Origin: Rhynchonema sp. JSB1_4
Taxonomy: Eukaryota; Nematoda; Chromadorea; Monhysterida; Xyalidae
Length of the DNA stretch: 64,000 nucleotides
Direction: 5' to 3'
Assembly: GCA_030248065.1 (NCBI GenBank)
Contig: JASAMV010001389.1
Span: 37,561-101,560 of the forward strand
A program made the position numbers and the translations under genes. Positions 32,464-44,200 of this stretch are shown one piece after another (position 1 is the stretch's first letter; each line of letters starts with the position of its first letter). The notes under the pieces were generated by a model. That model was not told the origin of the DNA and ran no database searches. It saw only the letters and a program-made list of their open reading frames with translations.

Positions 32464-33324
32464 TTAGGCGTTTTCTTTCAGTTCGAAGGTGCCGTCGTCG
32501 TTGAGTTTGGTGTATTTCTGCACTTCGGTGGCGACTTTGTCGAATGAGATGTATTCGCGTTCCTGACCGTCGACGTCCAATTTCTTTTTCAACTTGTCGT
32601 ACTGAAAAGTTCAAAAATGTTCCACTTGCTAAAAGCAGAGACTGAAATTGTTTGCTAAGACGATTTGGACTTACGTCATGTTTACTGATGATCTTCCATT
32701 CGAGTTGTTTCCTGAGAGCGGCTTTGACGAGATCGCGCGATACATCGGTGCCGGCCAACGCGCCACGAGTGTGCTTCGCCACCTCCATGCGATTATCGGC
32801 GTAGTCTGCGGGATAATTTTGTGAAAATTAAATATGTGCGATGGTTTATTGTTTTGCCCGTCCATATTTTCCGGACACCTTCGTTCTCGATCAGCCAGTC
32901 GATATGCTCGCGTCGTTCCTTGACGTTTGGATCCTTCCTGACGGCGTCCCGCAACTCTTTTAGGAACGACTTCAGTTTCGGCACGTCGACTTCGGTCATT
33001 ACATCGAGCGTGCCGCCGCCATCGCCCGAGTGCTTGTGATGTTTCTTCTTCTTTTTCTTCTTTTGATCGCTTTTGCTGTCTTTGGCGTCGCCTTTCTCGC
33101 TGCGACTGCTTTTCTCTTCTTTATCCTTGTCCTTATCTTTATCCTTCTTCTTTTTCTTTTCGTCTTTCTCTTTGTGCTCTTTTTTCTCTTTCTTGTGCTT
33201 TTTCTTGTCTTTTTTCGGTTCGTCGTCCCCGAACGCAGTTGCATCAACTGAAAGTTCCGCCGGAAATAATTAATTTCTGATAACAGGTGCAGCCACAATC
33301 AAACTGAAACTGACCGTCCCCCAT
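32464..33324 (-). CDS. Lysine-rich (KEKE) protein of unknown function, 215 aa
   Basis: I do not recognise the family. Four exons: 33315-33324, 32879-33247, 32675-32805, 32464-32601. Phases close to 215 aa. The first coding exon is only 10 nt (MGD plus one base), chosen because it supplies an ATG, a donor GTCAGT and the right phase. Residues about 10-80 are almost all K, E, D, S and H, the composition of a disordered KEKE tract. From about residue 85 there is a compact helical part containing KLKSFLKELRDAVRKDPNV and then REHIDWLIENEDYADNRMEV. The C terminus is KYTKLNDDGTFELKENA. No catalytic motif or signal peptide is visible. A nuclear or nucleolar location would fit the basic tract but is inference. 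It lies 0.7 kb downstream of the MSP gene on the same strand. Confidence 0.85.
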
Positions 33325-33586
33325 TACGGTCAGCTTGTAGTGGAAGGGTGATGATAATCGGCTGTGTGTTGTGTGTGTTATCTTTTGATGCAATGTGTGA
33401 AAATATGGGTCAAGGGAAAAGAAACTGTGCGAATGAAGTCGCTTGAGATTCCATTAAAGGCTAAAAGGCTGAAGGCAGTCATCACCGATGATGTCACGTA
33501 CATGAGAGGAAATTTACGAAATAGGAACCGATACCGATAATCAAACTCGAACCAATATTGACTCTAACATCAGATCGAAAGCCTAA

Positions 33587-33813
33587 GGGTGGAATTTTCG
33601 AAACGGTGTAATGATCAGTTGGGCGTACAGGTCGGTGTAAAGTTCGGCCGAAAGCTCGGTCGGCGTAGCTCGGTGTAAACGTGAAACATTGCCTGTTATT
33701 AACGTGGAATGTTTCAAGTTTACACCGAGGTCTATCTCACTGAGCTGTCGACCGAGTTTTCCACAGACCTTTGCACCCAACTGACCTTTACACCGTTTCG
33801 AAAATTTCACTCT
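33587..33813. mobile_element. Palindromic MITE, TTTTCGAAACGGTGTAAAGG family, copy 3
   Basis: Starts GGGTGGAATTTTCG and ends in a slightly decayed complement; flanks TAA and TAC. Same orientation as copy 2. Confidence 0.75.
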
Positions 33814-34029
33814 ACGAGTCGCAAACAAATTCCACAATCAGTTTTTTTTCATTTCCAACTAAACTTTTAAACCCAAACCAAAATCGTGATCGCAATATCC
33901 TAGCGCCGTCAGTTCTGTTTCACGCCTGATGTTCGTCTCAGTCAGATCAAGGAAAACTACTTGTTTTGTTACTCAAAATTTGTGTCAAAAGCCTAATCGG
34001 GGATAAATTTTCAGATTCTGCCTTGTTCT

Positions 34030-34686
34030 TCAGGGATTGTACTCGATCGGCAGATTCTTGCGGCGCACCATGCCATCACCCTGAAATAAAACGATCGCGA
34101 GTACGGTTAGGGCGTCTCGTTTCTTGTAGCTGTGAAAAAACGGTGTAGGAAGAACTCAAACCTGGAACCATTCGCGACGGAACTGCTTGGCGGCGCCCTC
34201 AGGTGCATTCGTCCATTCGAACGAGATGCGATCGTTGTTGGTGTCGGCCGTCGCTGCAAATAAACGGATGTGATCCAATATGAAAGAAGTTGGCTCGCAA
34301 CGTAGTCACTTGCGCGTCAGTCTCGATCAACCAACCGAAGTTGAACGGCTCACACGAGATGGTGAGCATTTGCGCCTCCTTCGGGTCCAGACATCCGCAG
34401 GGCGGTTGGACGTTGATGCGCTGCATGTTGGTCGTCTTCAGCGCCCAGCCGATTCGATGCGCACCGTTGTTCGTGATGCGAACGTTGTACACCTGCGTGA
34501 CGAATTAGTCAGTTAGATGTCTTAGATTTTGGAAACATGCGACGCATTGTGAAAAAACTAAATGCCTGCAAAAACTACCGTAACCCGCCCGCACAGTTAA
34601 CCAACGTTTTTCTCCGTGAACGGCGCATTGTAGACGATCTTTCTGTCTGGCTCGGTGATAATGTCGGCGGGCATCTGGGCAGACAT
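34030..34686 (-). CDS. msp: Major sperm protein (MSP)
   Basis: MSP is the filament protein that drives crawling of nematode sperm and also signals to oocytes. Four exons: 34606-34686, 34336-34492, 34162-34253, 34030-34080. Phases close to 126 aa, the usual MSP size. Hallmarks: [35 protein letters not shown], then [13 protein letters not shown] and [16 protein letters not shown] at the C terminus. The start MSAQMPADI sits where MSPs begin. Three introns is many for an MSP: those I know in C. elegans lack introns or have few. Two donors are GTTGGT. AGATAA (34720-34725, plus strand) and a TATA-like box lie just upstream; GATA sites control sperm MSP genes in C. elegans. The family assignment is firm; which MSP subfamily is not. 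Confidence 0.97.
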
Positions 34687-34794
34687 GATGGCTGGATTGA
34701 TTTGCGTTGGTTGGCGAAGAGATAAAGCGGTTGGAAGTCGCGATGAACGTCGAGATTAAGTTCGAAGAATGAAGAAAATTAAGAAAGTTCGCTG

Positions 34795-34802
34795 CTTTTA
34801 TA
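34795..34802 (-). promoter_or_regulatory. TATA-like box upstream of the MSP gene
   Basis: TATAAAAG on the minus strand, about 110 bp before the MSP ATG. Position and match are good, but there is no transcript evidence. Confidence 0.45.
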
Positions 34803-35054
34803 TCTGCTTCTTTACTCAGCACAGGTATGCAACCAAACCGCCCCCCGGTGAACTGAGCACATAAAGCGGTGTGGCACTTAGCTCGCTGAATGCGAGTTAC
34901 TTGGTTGGTATCCGAAATACAGATCTGAAGGACAGCTAAAATTAAATGTGCCTGCTATGAGTGTGAGAGCCAACCAAGGTGTCTCAATTGAGATTTCTCC
35001 TCCACAACGGCAACACGGTCTTGGAAAAAGGTTTGAAAAGAAATTTACTGTATT

Positions 35055-35545
35055 GTCGGAAATAGAACCCCCTATACTTGCGTATTTTTCCGCAAAATAT
35101 ATTTTTGGAAAAAAAACCGTTTTTTTTCAAATATTTTTCCAGTACTTAAGGATACCCATGGTCCGAAAACGCCTATTTTTGAGGAAATTTTGTCGGGCAA
35201 TGGTCTGAAACAGGCTAAAAATGCACTTGGAGATTAAAAACTGCTCATTTTGAACAGTTTAGGACCGATTTACAGTGGTTTTGACAACATCATTTCGCGA
35301 CCTTGGAAAATTTCTCGAAAGTTTTCGGAAAAAAAACCGTTTTTTTCCAAAAGTTGCCACTTGGAAAAATTTCCGGAAAAATAAAAACGTATTTTTCCAG
35401 GCCTCGGAAAAAAACGGTTTTTTTTCGGTTTTTTTCCGGAAAAAAACGGTTTTTTTTTCAGCCCGCAAGTATAGAACCCATTAATTGAACCCCCCTAAAT
35501 GGCTCGAAATCAAAAATAGAACCCCCCATTAATTGACGTTCTTAA
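35055..35545. repeat. CCGTATTGTCGG element interrupted by a TATACTTGCG MITE
   Basis: CTGTATTGTCGGAAATAG begins at about 35047. It is split by an element running from TATACTTGCG (about 35083) to CGCAAGTATA (about 35474) that has GGAAAAAAACCG repeats. The flanks GAACCCCC and GAACCCAT match in six of eight bases. Confidence 0.6.
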
Positions 35546-35653
35546 AGTTCTTAAAGTTCTTAAAGTTCCAGGCCTTGACCACCAAGACACCATTCAAATG
35601 AGTCATGGAAAATTCTGGTTGATCTGCACGATCATGTTCCGAAATGTTATGTA

Positions 35654-36093
35654 CCGTAAAAACCTAAATACAGCCCCCCCCCCGGAATAGAGCCCCCCCC
35701 CGTATTAGAGCCCCCCCAAAATGGGGTCAGTGAATTAATAGAGCCCCCCCGGAATAGAGCCCCCCCCCCCTAAGTAACATCCCCTATACAGTAGTGTATT
35801 AAGGCGTGATAGTGGTACATAGGTACATTTATGCACGTTTGTTGTTCGTTCAGAGCACATAATACGCCTCTTATTGACGATTAGACACGAATAAATGCGA
35901 TTACAAGCGAAAAAACATCCTTTCAAACCCCTTTTTAGGGGTTTTTGGGGGTATTTCTGGGAACAATTTTTTCAGGTTCGGGTCAGTGAATTAATAGAGG
36001 CCCCCCCGGAATAGAGCCCCCCCGTAATAGAGCCCCCCCAAAATGGGGTCAGTGAATTAATAGAGCCCCCCCCTTCTATTTAGGTTTTTACGG
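35654..36093. mobile_element. TA-inserting element with AATAGAGCCCCCC units, copy 2
   Basis: Ends CCGTAAAAACCTAAATA and TATTTAGGTTTTTACGG, flanked by TA. GGGGTCAGTGAATTAATAGA recurs inside. Confidence 0.82.
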
Positions 36094-36312
36094 TATGCAA
36101 TTTCTGTAACAATTCAGTATTTACTGGACAATACCACTGTACTTTGCTTATTTATACATGTACATCGTGAACCTGTGATTTCAATTCACGTTAGATTTTC
36201 ATGTTTTTCTAACAGGATTTGCCACATTGCCTGCGGGCGTTTGCATTCACCTGGCACTGGAGGTGCAAAAACTCAAATAAATAAAAATAAAAATAAATAA
36301 ATTGACCCCCCC

Positions 36313-37197
36313 CAGTGTAGTTCCTGGTCCGGCGCGGCGGTTAGTGTACCTACCCCTTTTTTCCGTGCGGCGGTTAGTGTACCTCCCTGGGGGCAGTGTA
36401 GTACTTGGTCAGGGTGTTGACGATAGATAGATTGGGACCCGAAATGTGTTGACGATAGATAGATGACCCAAGTCCGAAATCTGGGGGGGTCGACCCAAAC
36501 TTGTTGACGATAGATAGATGGTGGGGGGGGGGGTCGCCAAAAATCAAGGTATAGTATAGTGTACTAAGCATGTAATAGTGTGTAAATATTAATGAAAATG
36601 TACTTAGATGTACTAAATCCGCGCGTAGCGCGCGATTTTTTGCCTATTTGGGACAAAAAATACCGATTTTGAGCTATTTTGAGGCAAAAATACCCATTTT
36701 GGGGTCGAAATGTGTTGACGATAGATAGATTGTTCCCAGAATTTGTTGACGATAGATAGATTTGCCCATAGGTGTTGACGATAGATAGATGAAATCAAAA
36801 AGTGTTGACGATAGATAGATGAATTTGGGGGGGGACCCCCCCCCCCCCCCCCCCCCCCCCCCAAGTACTACCCTGCCTGGGGGGGAAGGGGGGGGGAAGA
36901 CCCAAATCCAGGAAAAAGTCACTTTTTGAGGTAGAAAATTTGACCGATTTTTACCCCTTTTTGGAAAAAATTCTCCATAAAAAGGGTATTTTGGCGACTT
37001 TTGACATCATTGACCTAAAAATCACCCATTTTAGGCCTAAAAATGCCCATTTTAGGCCTAAAAATGCCGATTTTAGGCAAAAATTGAGGCGGTTAGTGTA
37101 CCTGGCGCGGCGGTTAGTGTACTAGTGTACCTTGGTCGCGGCGGTTAGTGTACCTTAGGGGGGGGGGACCCCCCTCCCCCCCCCAGGAACTACACTG
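36313..37197. mobile_element. GGTACACTAACCGCCGCG-family MITE, copy 3 (inverted)
   Basis: Ends CAGTGTAGTTCCTGG / CCAGGAACTACACTG; flanks ACCCCCCC and ACCCCCCT. It carries the next MITE inside. Confidence 0.83.
36394..36875. mobile_element. GTTGACGATAGATAGAT-family MITE, copy 3
   Basis: The same architecture as copies 1 and 2, with a perfect duplication CCTGGGGG. Three plus four iterons. Confidence 0.88.
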
Positions 37198-37245
37198 ACC
37201 CCCCTTTAATAGAACCCCACCCCCAACCTTCACCGTACCACAAAT

Positions 37246-37648
37246 CAGTGTAGTTCCTGGTCCGGAGGGGGAACAGACGTACCCTCCACTGTTTTCGGAG
37301 GGGGAACAGACGTACCTACCTGGGGGGGAAGGGGGGGGAAGTCCCAATTTGGGGGGGGACGGAAAAAAGTCATTTTTTGAGGTCGAAAAATTGGACTATT
37401 TTTGCCTTCTTTTGCGAAAAATCCCCTATAAAAAGGGTAGTTTGGCGTTTTTTGGAGGTTTCACCTAAAGTTTACCTATTTTTGGCCTAAAAATGCCTAT
37501 TTTAGGCCTAAATTTGCCAATTTTAGGAAAAAATTGGGGGAGCAGACGTACCCGGAGGCGGAGGGGGAACAGTGGGGCAGGCGTACCTCGGAGGGGGAAC
37601 AGACGTACCCGAGGGGGGGACCCCCCTCCCCCCCCAGGAACTACACTG
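37246..37648. mobile_element. Intact GGAGGGGGAACAGACGTACC-family MITE
   Basis: A 403-bp element with CAGTGTAGTTCCTGG / CCAGGAACTACACTG ends and a perfect duplication CCACAAAT. It is not interrupted, so it shows the family in its simplest form: two iterons left, three right, one orientation, G-rich and C-rich runs, AT-rich core. Confidence 0.9.
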
Positions 37649-37828
37649 CCACAAATTAGTGGTACGGTAAGGCTGTGTTGTTGTTTCAAACGTTGTTTAA
37701 GCTTGCGTACCAGAGGTCGCAATCGGGCCGGGTTTGGCCGGCCCGGCCCGGCCCGAGCCCCCAACTCTCCGGCCCGGCCCGGCCCGACCCGTACCCCCAA
37801 ATCTCCGGCCCGGCCCGGCCCGAACCCC

Positions 37829-39900
37829 CGTGACGCGCGAAATTAGCGCTTAAGAGTACATTCTCATCAATATGTATACATGAAAATTTTGTTCCCGGAT
37901 GACCCCCCTAGCTCGGCCGGTCGGTACAGTAGGTAGGTTGATTGCAGGCAGGCTTTTTGGTGGTACAGTGGGTTGATTGCAAAGGCCTGGGTTGGGTATG
38001 GGATGGGTAGCTACACCACTGCTTCTTTCTTCAAAACGATGACTGAAAAGATCAAGAACTGGGAAATGTTATTGCGCGAAGCGCAAAAATTTTGAAAGTT
38101 TTGGTTCAAAAAAATGGTAATTTCGTTCGAATTTAGGCATGCCGGGCCAGACCGGGCCGGGCTGCTCGGCCCGGCCCGGCCCGTTCCCCCCAAATCTCCG
38201 GCCCGGCCCGGTCGACCAAGTCCAAAATCGCGGCCCGGCCCGGGCCGGCCCGTTTCCGATCTCTGCAGAACACAGCTTTTTAAGCATAATTGCCGCTGTT
38301 AAAGTTAGAAAATACCGAAAACAAGCCATTTTTATGGGCATCAGTAACAGCGATTTTTTTCGTCGGGGGGCCAAATGGAAAATATAACCCCCCAATAATT
38401 GACCCCCCATAAATTGAACCCCCCCAAAGTGACCCCAGTGAAAAATAGACCCCCCGGGTTCTATTTCCGACAATACGGTGCCGTAAAAACCAGAGATCGG
38501 AAACAGAGATCGGAAACAGGCCGGGTAAAGTCGGCCCGGCCCGGCCCGGTCGGCGAAAAGTCCGGGTCCGGCCCGGCCCGTTTTGGCTTGAGGTCGGCCC
38601 GGCCCGGCCCGGTCAGCCAATTTTCAAGGGCCGAAAAATGAAAAAGTCGAAAAAGCTGAAAAAAAATCGAAAATTTTCTGCAGAATACTTGTTTTCACTG
38701 GTGCAGCTGGGGGAAGGGGTAGGTAGGTAGATTGACGCGCCATCCTGATGCAGTACGTAAGTCGCCGCCCGGCTGATACAGTTGCAGGTATAACTTTTGG
38801 CTCAAAATGGTTTAAAATCGGTATTTTTCACTCCATACAGGCGAAAAATCGCGCGTGACGCGCGAAATTAGCGCTTAAGAGTACATTCTCATCAATATGT
38901 ATAGTGTATACATAAAAAGTTTGTTCCCGGATGACCCTCCCCTAGCTCGGCCGGTGGGTACAGTAGGTAGGTTGATTGCAGGCAGGCTTTTTTGGTGGTA
39001 CAGTGGGTTGATTGCAAAGGCCTGGGTATGGGTAGAGAGAGGGTAGCTATACCACTGCTTCTTTCTTCAAAACGATGACTGAAAAGATCAAGAACTAGGA
39101 AATGTTATTGCGCGAAGCGCAAAAATTTTGAAAATTTTGGTTCAAAAAGCGGTAATTTCGTTCGAATTTAGGCATACCGGGCTGGGCTGCTCGGCCCGGC
39201 CCGGCCCGGTCGACCAAGTCCAAAATCGCGGCCCGGCCCGGCCCGGCCCGTGTACCGGGCCGGGTAAAGTCGGCCCGGCCCGGTGGAGGGCTGCAGGTCG
39301 GCCCGGCCCGGTCAGCCAATTTTCAAGGCCGAAAACTGAAAAAGTCCAAAAAGCTGAAAAACTTTTGAAAATTTTCTGCAGAATACTTGTTTTCACTGGT
39401 GCTGCTGGGGGGAAGGGGTTAGGTAGGTAGATTGACGCGCCATCCTGATGCAGTACGCAAGTCGCCGCCCCGGCTGGTACAGTTGTAGGTATAACTTTTG
39501 GCTAAAAATGGTTTAAAATCGGTATTTTTCACTCCATACAGGCGAAAAATCGCGCGTGACGCGCGAAATTAGCGCTTAAGAGCACATTCTCATCAATATG
39601 TATACATGAAAATTTTGTTCCCGGATGACCCCCCTAGCTCGGCCGGTCGGTACAGTAGGTAGGTTGATTGCAGGCAAGCTTTTTGGTGGTACAGTGGGTT
39701 GATTGCAAAGGCCTGGGTTGGGTATGGGATGGGTAGCTACACCACTGCTTCTTTCTTCAAAACGATGACTGAAAAGATCAAGAACTAGGAAATGTTATTG
39801 CGCGAAGCGCAGAAATTTTGAAAATTTTGGTTCAAAAAAATGGTAATTTCGTTCGAATTTAGGCATACCGGGCCGGGTCGACCAAGTCCAAAATCGCAGC
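37829..39900. repeat. About 690-bp tandem unit, three copies
   Basis: A block with the GGTACAGTAGGTAGGTTG MITE, then CTTCTTTCTTCAAAACGATG, then a GGCCCGG block recurs. Matching points fall at 38021, 39057 and 39747. Spacing is 690 bp for the last pair. It is 1036 bp for the first because a fragment of the CCGTATTGTCGG element (about 38270-38480) is inserted. MITE copies at 38696-39057 and 39394-39747 are full length. Confidence 0.7.
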
Positions 39901-40187
39901 CCGGCCCGTCAAAAAATGCCCAAATTTCGACCGAAAAGCCCAAAAAGTGCAAAAAATCTCGCGCTGCGCGCGATATGTATACTGTAATGTACTTTTTAGT
40001 ACATAAAAACAGGCACGCGAAAAAACTTGTGTTGTACACCCTACCCGCCCCGAAAAATCTTCCCCCCCCCCCCCCCCCACACCGGACTCCCCCCCCCCCA
40101 AACTCCCAGGTACACGCCCCCCCTACCCGCCCCGATTTTTTCCACCTATGTACCCTACCCGCCCCGCCAAAGTAGTCACAGCACTGA

Positions 40188-40845
40188 TTGCAGCTAAAAA
40201 AGCGATTTCAAAGGCTAAAAAATTGAAAATTTTTCTCCATTTCAGGGCTCTGGAGGAGAAAAATAGGGCAAAACAGGGGTATTGGATGGCACCCAATACC
40301 GGCACCCAATACCTGGTGTTGGGTATTGGGTACCCAATAATTGGGTATTGGGTATTGCGTATTGCCCCCATGCCTAGCATTGGGGGCAATACCGATTTTT
40401 TGACCCAAGCCAATACCCAATACCAGGGCCCACCCCCAATACCCAATACCTCAACTGGGACCCAACCCAATACCCAATACTCACGTTGAGATGAGACCCA
40501 ATACCCAATATTTTAAAAAATGGGCCTGTTTTGGGTTTTTGATCGAATACTAAGTAAAATATGACTGAATTTTTCATTCTTCTTAACATTGCAGCTAAAA
40601 AAGCGATTTCAAAGGCTAAAAAATTGAAAATTTTTCACCATTTCAGGGCTCTGGAGGAGAAAAAATAGGGCAAAACAGGGGTATTGGGTGGCACCCAATG
40701 CCCGGAAAAGACCCAATCCAATACCCAATACCAGGCCCTCACCCAATACCCAATACCGGCACCCAATACCTGGTATAGGGTATTGGGTACCCAATATCAG
40801 GTATTGGGTGATATTGGGTATTGGGTATTGCCCCCATGCCCAGGC
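40188..40845. repeat. CCCAATACC repeat pair, about 405-bp period
   Basis: Two tandem copies share CAGCTAAAAAAGCGATTTCA (40190 and 40595). Each is followed by runs of CCCAATACC and its complement GGTATTGGG, giving many small hairpins. Confidence 0.65.
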
Positions 40846-40962
40846 CCGGCCCGACCCGAACCCCCAAATCTCCGGCCCGGCCCGATTGCGACCTCTGTGC
40901 GACCCCCCGACCCCCTGCCACTACTATGTGAAACAGTGATGTACGTACTGTACTACCGTAAA

Positions 40963-41100
40963 AACCTAAATTAAATACAGCCCGCCCCCGGAATAGAGCC
41001 CCCATAATACACCCCCAAATAGGGGTCAGCACGGGTACTTCCAGATGTCGAGATGTCGGCTGTCGGGTACCCCCCCCCCTACCTCTAACCATAGTGGTCG
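40963..41100. repeat. Truncated TA element joined to a CCCGACAC fragment
   Basis: CCGTAAAAACCTAAAT and GAATAGAGCCCC units, then GATGTCGGCTGTCGGGTACC from the cfp-1-intron family. Confidence 0.5.
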
Positions 41101-41280
41101 CTGGTCGGACTTTTCTATCCAAAGTGCTGGTGCTGCGTGCGTATATGGTTGCAGGGTCGAGACGGACAGGTGTATAATTTTCTTCTTCTTTTCCAGAGCC
41201 GGAGCAGACAAAAACGTCACGCGATTGTATTTTTATTTATAATAGACAAACTCGAATACAATTAACAGCAAACGTTCAAA

Positions 41281-44200
41281 ATGCGCTGGCTAATCAACTG
41301 TCTGCACGCGTTTCCGCGTTTCGATTTCTCGTTCAAAATGGTCGACTCGGCTTTCAGGCCAAGAGACCAAGAGTATTTATTGGTTAGTCTGGTTTGGTGT
41401 TTCTCACTTTTTAGGCACAACAACATTTGTGTTTCAATCTGTCACCAATCAACAGGTCAAATTTACATTTTGTGGTCAGTATTTAAATTTGTTATTTGAC
41501 CGCGCGATTTAGACTCAGAAACCGTTTATAAACCCAGGCTGGAATATTAGTTGTTTATCCGCCGGGCATTCTAGTGGCTATCTCGAGCCGATCCCAAAGG
41601 GATCTGGATGCAGTACATTTATGCCTCTCAAAGACAGAAATGGGTGTTTTTCGACCTCGGAACTCATAAAAATCGCGCAAACGCCCAAAAATGGTCAGTT
41701 TAGGCCAATTTTTCGGCCAGAAAGAACCCATTCTTAGGCCAATATTTCTGTTAAACTGCATTTTAAGCGGCCTTTTTTCGTCGTTTAGCGGACCATATGG
41801 GTATCTGCGGTGGCCCTTGGGGGTGTCTCGAGCAATTACGGAACCTCCCCCCCAGGAGGGTGTCTTGGGTCAGTTGGCCTGCCACTGCGCTGCTGCCGGG
41901 TCCGGTCGGTGGAGCTGTCGGCTTCGAAATTTTCTTATTTTTTTGCAAAATCTTCGAAATATTTGGAGTTTAGCAGTTATTTTCGTCGAGCGTGCTCGGC
42001 AAAAAAATCTGCAGTGAGTCCAACTCCGACCTGACGGACGCCTATGACAACCAACCATCGAATTTGACCATCGTAAAGTTTATTTATGTGCAAGAGTGCG
42101 CTTGTCGAATGTTTGGTTATGAACAAAATCCGAATGCTCTGAATTGCTTGATCAATTGATCTAAAGGAATCTCGCCGAGCGTGAGTGAAGTCCGATGTTC
42201 ACTTTACTTCTTTTTTTTGCAGAGCCTATTGTGGTGGGCGGCGTTGGTGGGGGTGATCGGGCTTCTTCTGTTGCTCGTTTTGATCATCATTTGGATTGTG
42301 CGATGCTGCGTCCACAGCAAGACACCCGCGCGAAGGGTCGCGCCCGTCAGAATGCTGTCGTTTGTGCTCGTGCTCATCAGCATATTCTGCTTGTCGGTTG
42401 ATGGGGGTTTCTTTAAGGTTTTGTGGGTTTTTCTCGATTTTTTTAACATCTCGTAACCAAGTAGTGCTGAACAATAATCTGTCTCCTCACTGAACCAGTA
42501 TCCTGGTGGACTTAGGGCGCCCTTAGTCATAGTGGAAAATGGAAATGGAAATGCAAAAAATATTTATCCCATTTCTTCTTCTCCTTCTCCTTTAAAGGCA
42601 AAAAAAAAAAAAAAAAAAAAAAACATTTCTTAATCTGACCAATCAGCTGCCGAGAATTGGGTGGAACAGAAAATGTTTTTGTCACATGTCAAAACATGAC
42701 TGCTGCAGTTTCATTTCCATTTTCCATTTTCCAATATGCCCTTAGTCATAGGGTGATATTTTTGAAACGGTGTAAAGGTCAGTTGGGTGTAAGGGTCGGT
42801 GGAAAGCTCGGTGTGAAAAAGTTCAGTGTATAAGCTTCAAACAGTGCACGCTGAGCCAGCAGCAGACGCGCGTTTCTAAACGAAAGGTTAACTTTGACAG
42901 TCTGCTGTGCAAGTGTAAATCGTCTGTTTGCAACATTGTTTGTTTAGGCTGGTTGCACAAGCGTTTTTAAACGATATTTATAAATTTCGTGACCTTTTAT
43001 GGAGCCGTTTTGAATTCGTGCTGCGATCAGTTAACGGCATCAATTTTTTTGGTACCGCCGTCAATGAATGTTCAATTTCTCAATAGCCTCACGGCGGAAT
43101 GTCAGGCAACTTAAAAATATTCCTTTAAAACGTTTCTGCAACCAGCTTAAATGAACTAGATTGCAAACAAACGATCTACGATAGCACAGCAGACTGTCAA
43201 AGTTGACCATTCGTTTAGAAACGCGCGTCTGCTGCTTGCTCAGCGTGCAATGTTTCAAGCTTACGCCGAGCTTACACTGAACTTTCTCACACCGAGCTTT
43301 CGACCGACCTTTACACCCAACTGACCTTTACACCGTTTCAAAAATATCATCCATACTGGAAACTGGAAATGGAAAACTTGGACATAGATTATTTTTTGCA
43401 TTTCCATTTCCATTTTCCACCATGACTAAGGGCGCCCTTAACTGGCGACGACAGAATTTTGCCCGGGCCATATTTCGAGACACGATTGCAGGTTGAGTTT
43501 TGGCCAGTGTGATGATTATTCTCCCCATCTCCCCGATATGGGTGGTTCCGATCCGATCATATTGATGTGGTCGGTCCCGCCTTCCCCCCCCCAGGGAGGT
43601 ACACTAATTTCCCCTCCGAAAAAGTAGGGAGGTACACTAATTTCCCCTCCGAAAAAGTAGGGAGGTACACTAATTTCCCCTCCGAAAAAGTAGGGAGGTA
43701 CACTAATTTCCCCTCCGAAAAAGTAGGGAGGTACACTAATTTCCCCTCCGAAAAAGTAGGGAGGTACACTAATTTCCCCTCCGAAAAAGTAGGGAGGTAC
43801 ACTAATTTCCCCTCCGAAAAAGTAGGGAGGTACACTAATTTCCCCGCCGGACCAGGAACTACACTGGGTGGGTCCAGGCGGAAACGGTCTCAGATCGGAT
43901 CACCAAGCTTGATATCGACTGCCGTTGTCTGCGTCGCCAAGGTCATGTATTTACATGACTCGCGTTGGCGTAGGCCAACATTCAGTCGAACGGGCTACGT
44001 CAAATGTCAATCCAATGGTAATGTTTCAGAATCTGGATGTACATAGCGTTCTTCGGCAGCGAACAGGTTGATCGGGGCATTCGCAGTGCGAGCGAAAGTG
44101 TGCATGGAGTGACTGACTCGGTGAAACTGGCGCAGCGTGAGGTACGTTTTCGGTGGATAGTAGATGAGATCTTGGCTAATACTACTGTCGTTGACGGACG

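Noticed and set aside
33030..33251. Very hydrophobic plus-strand frame resembling a membrane protein
   Set aside because: Antisense of the lysine-rich exon. Lys codons read backwards as Phe and Leu.
38069..38620. 183-aa frame rich in RAGPGRP
   Set aside because: Produced by GGCCCGG repeats plus a transposon fragment; no coding features.
43567..44046. 159-aa plus-strand frame with an 11-residue repeat (YTNFPSEKVGR)
   Set aside because: It comes from a 33-bp non-coding tandem unit ending in a MITE terminus. The opposite strand is open for the same reason.
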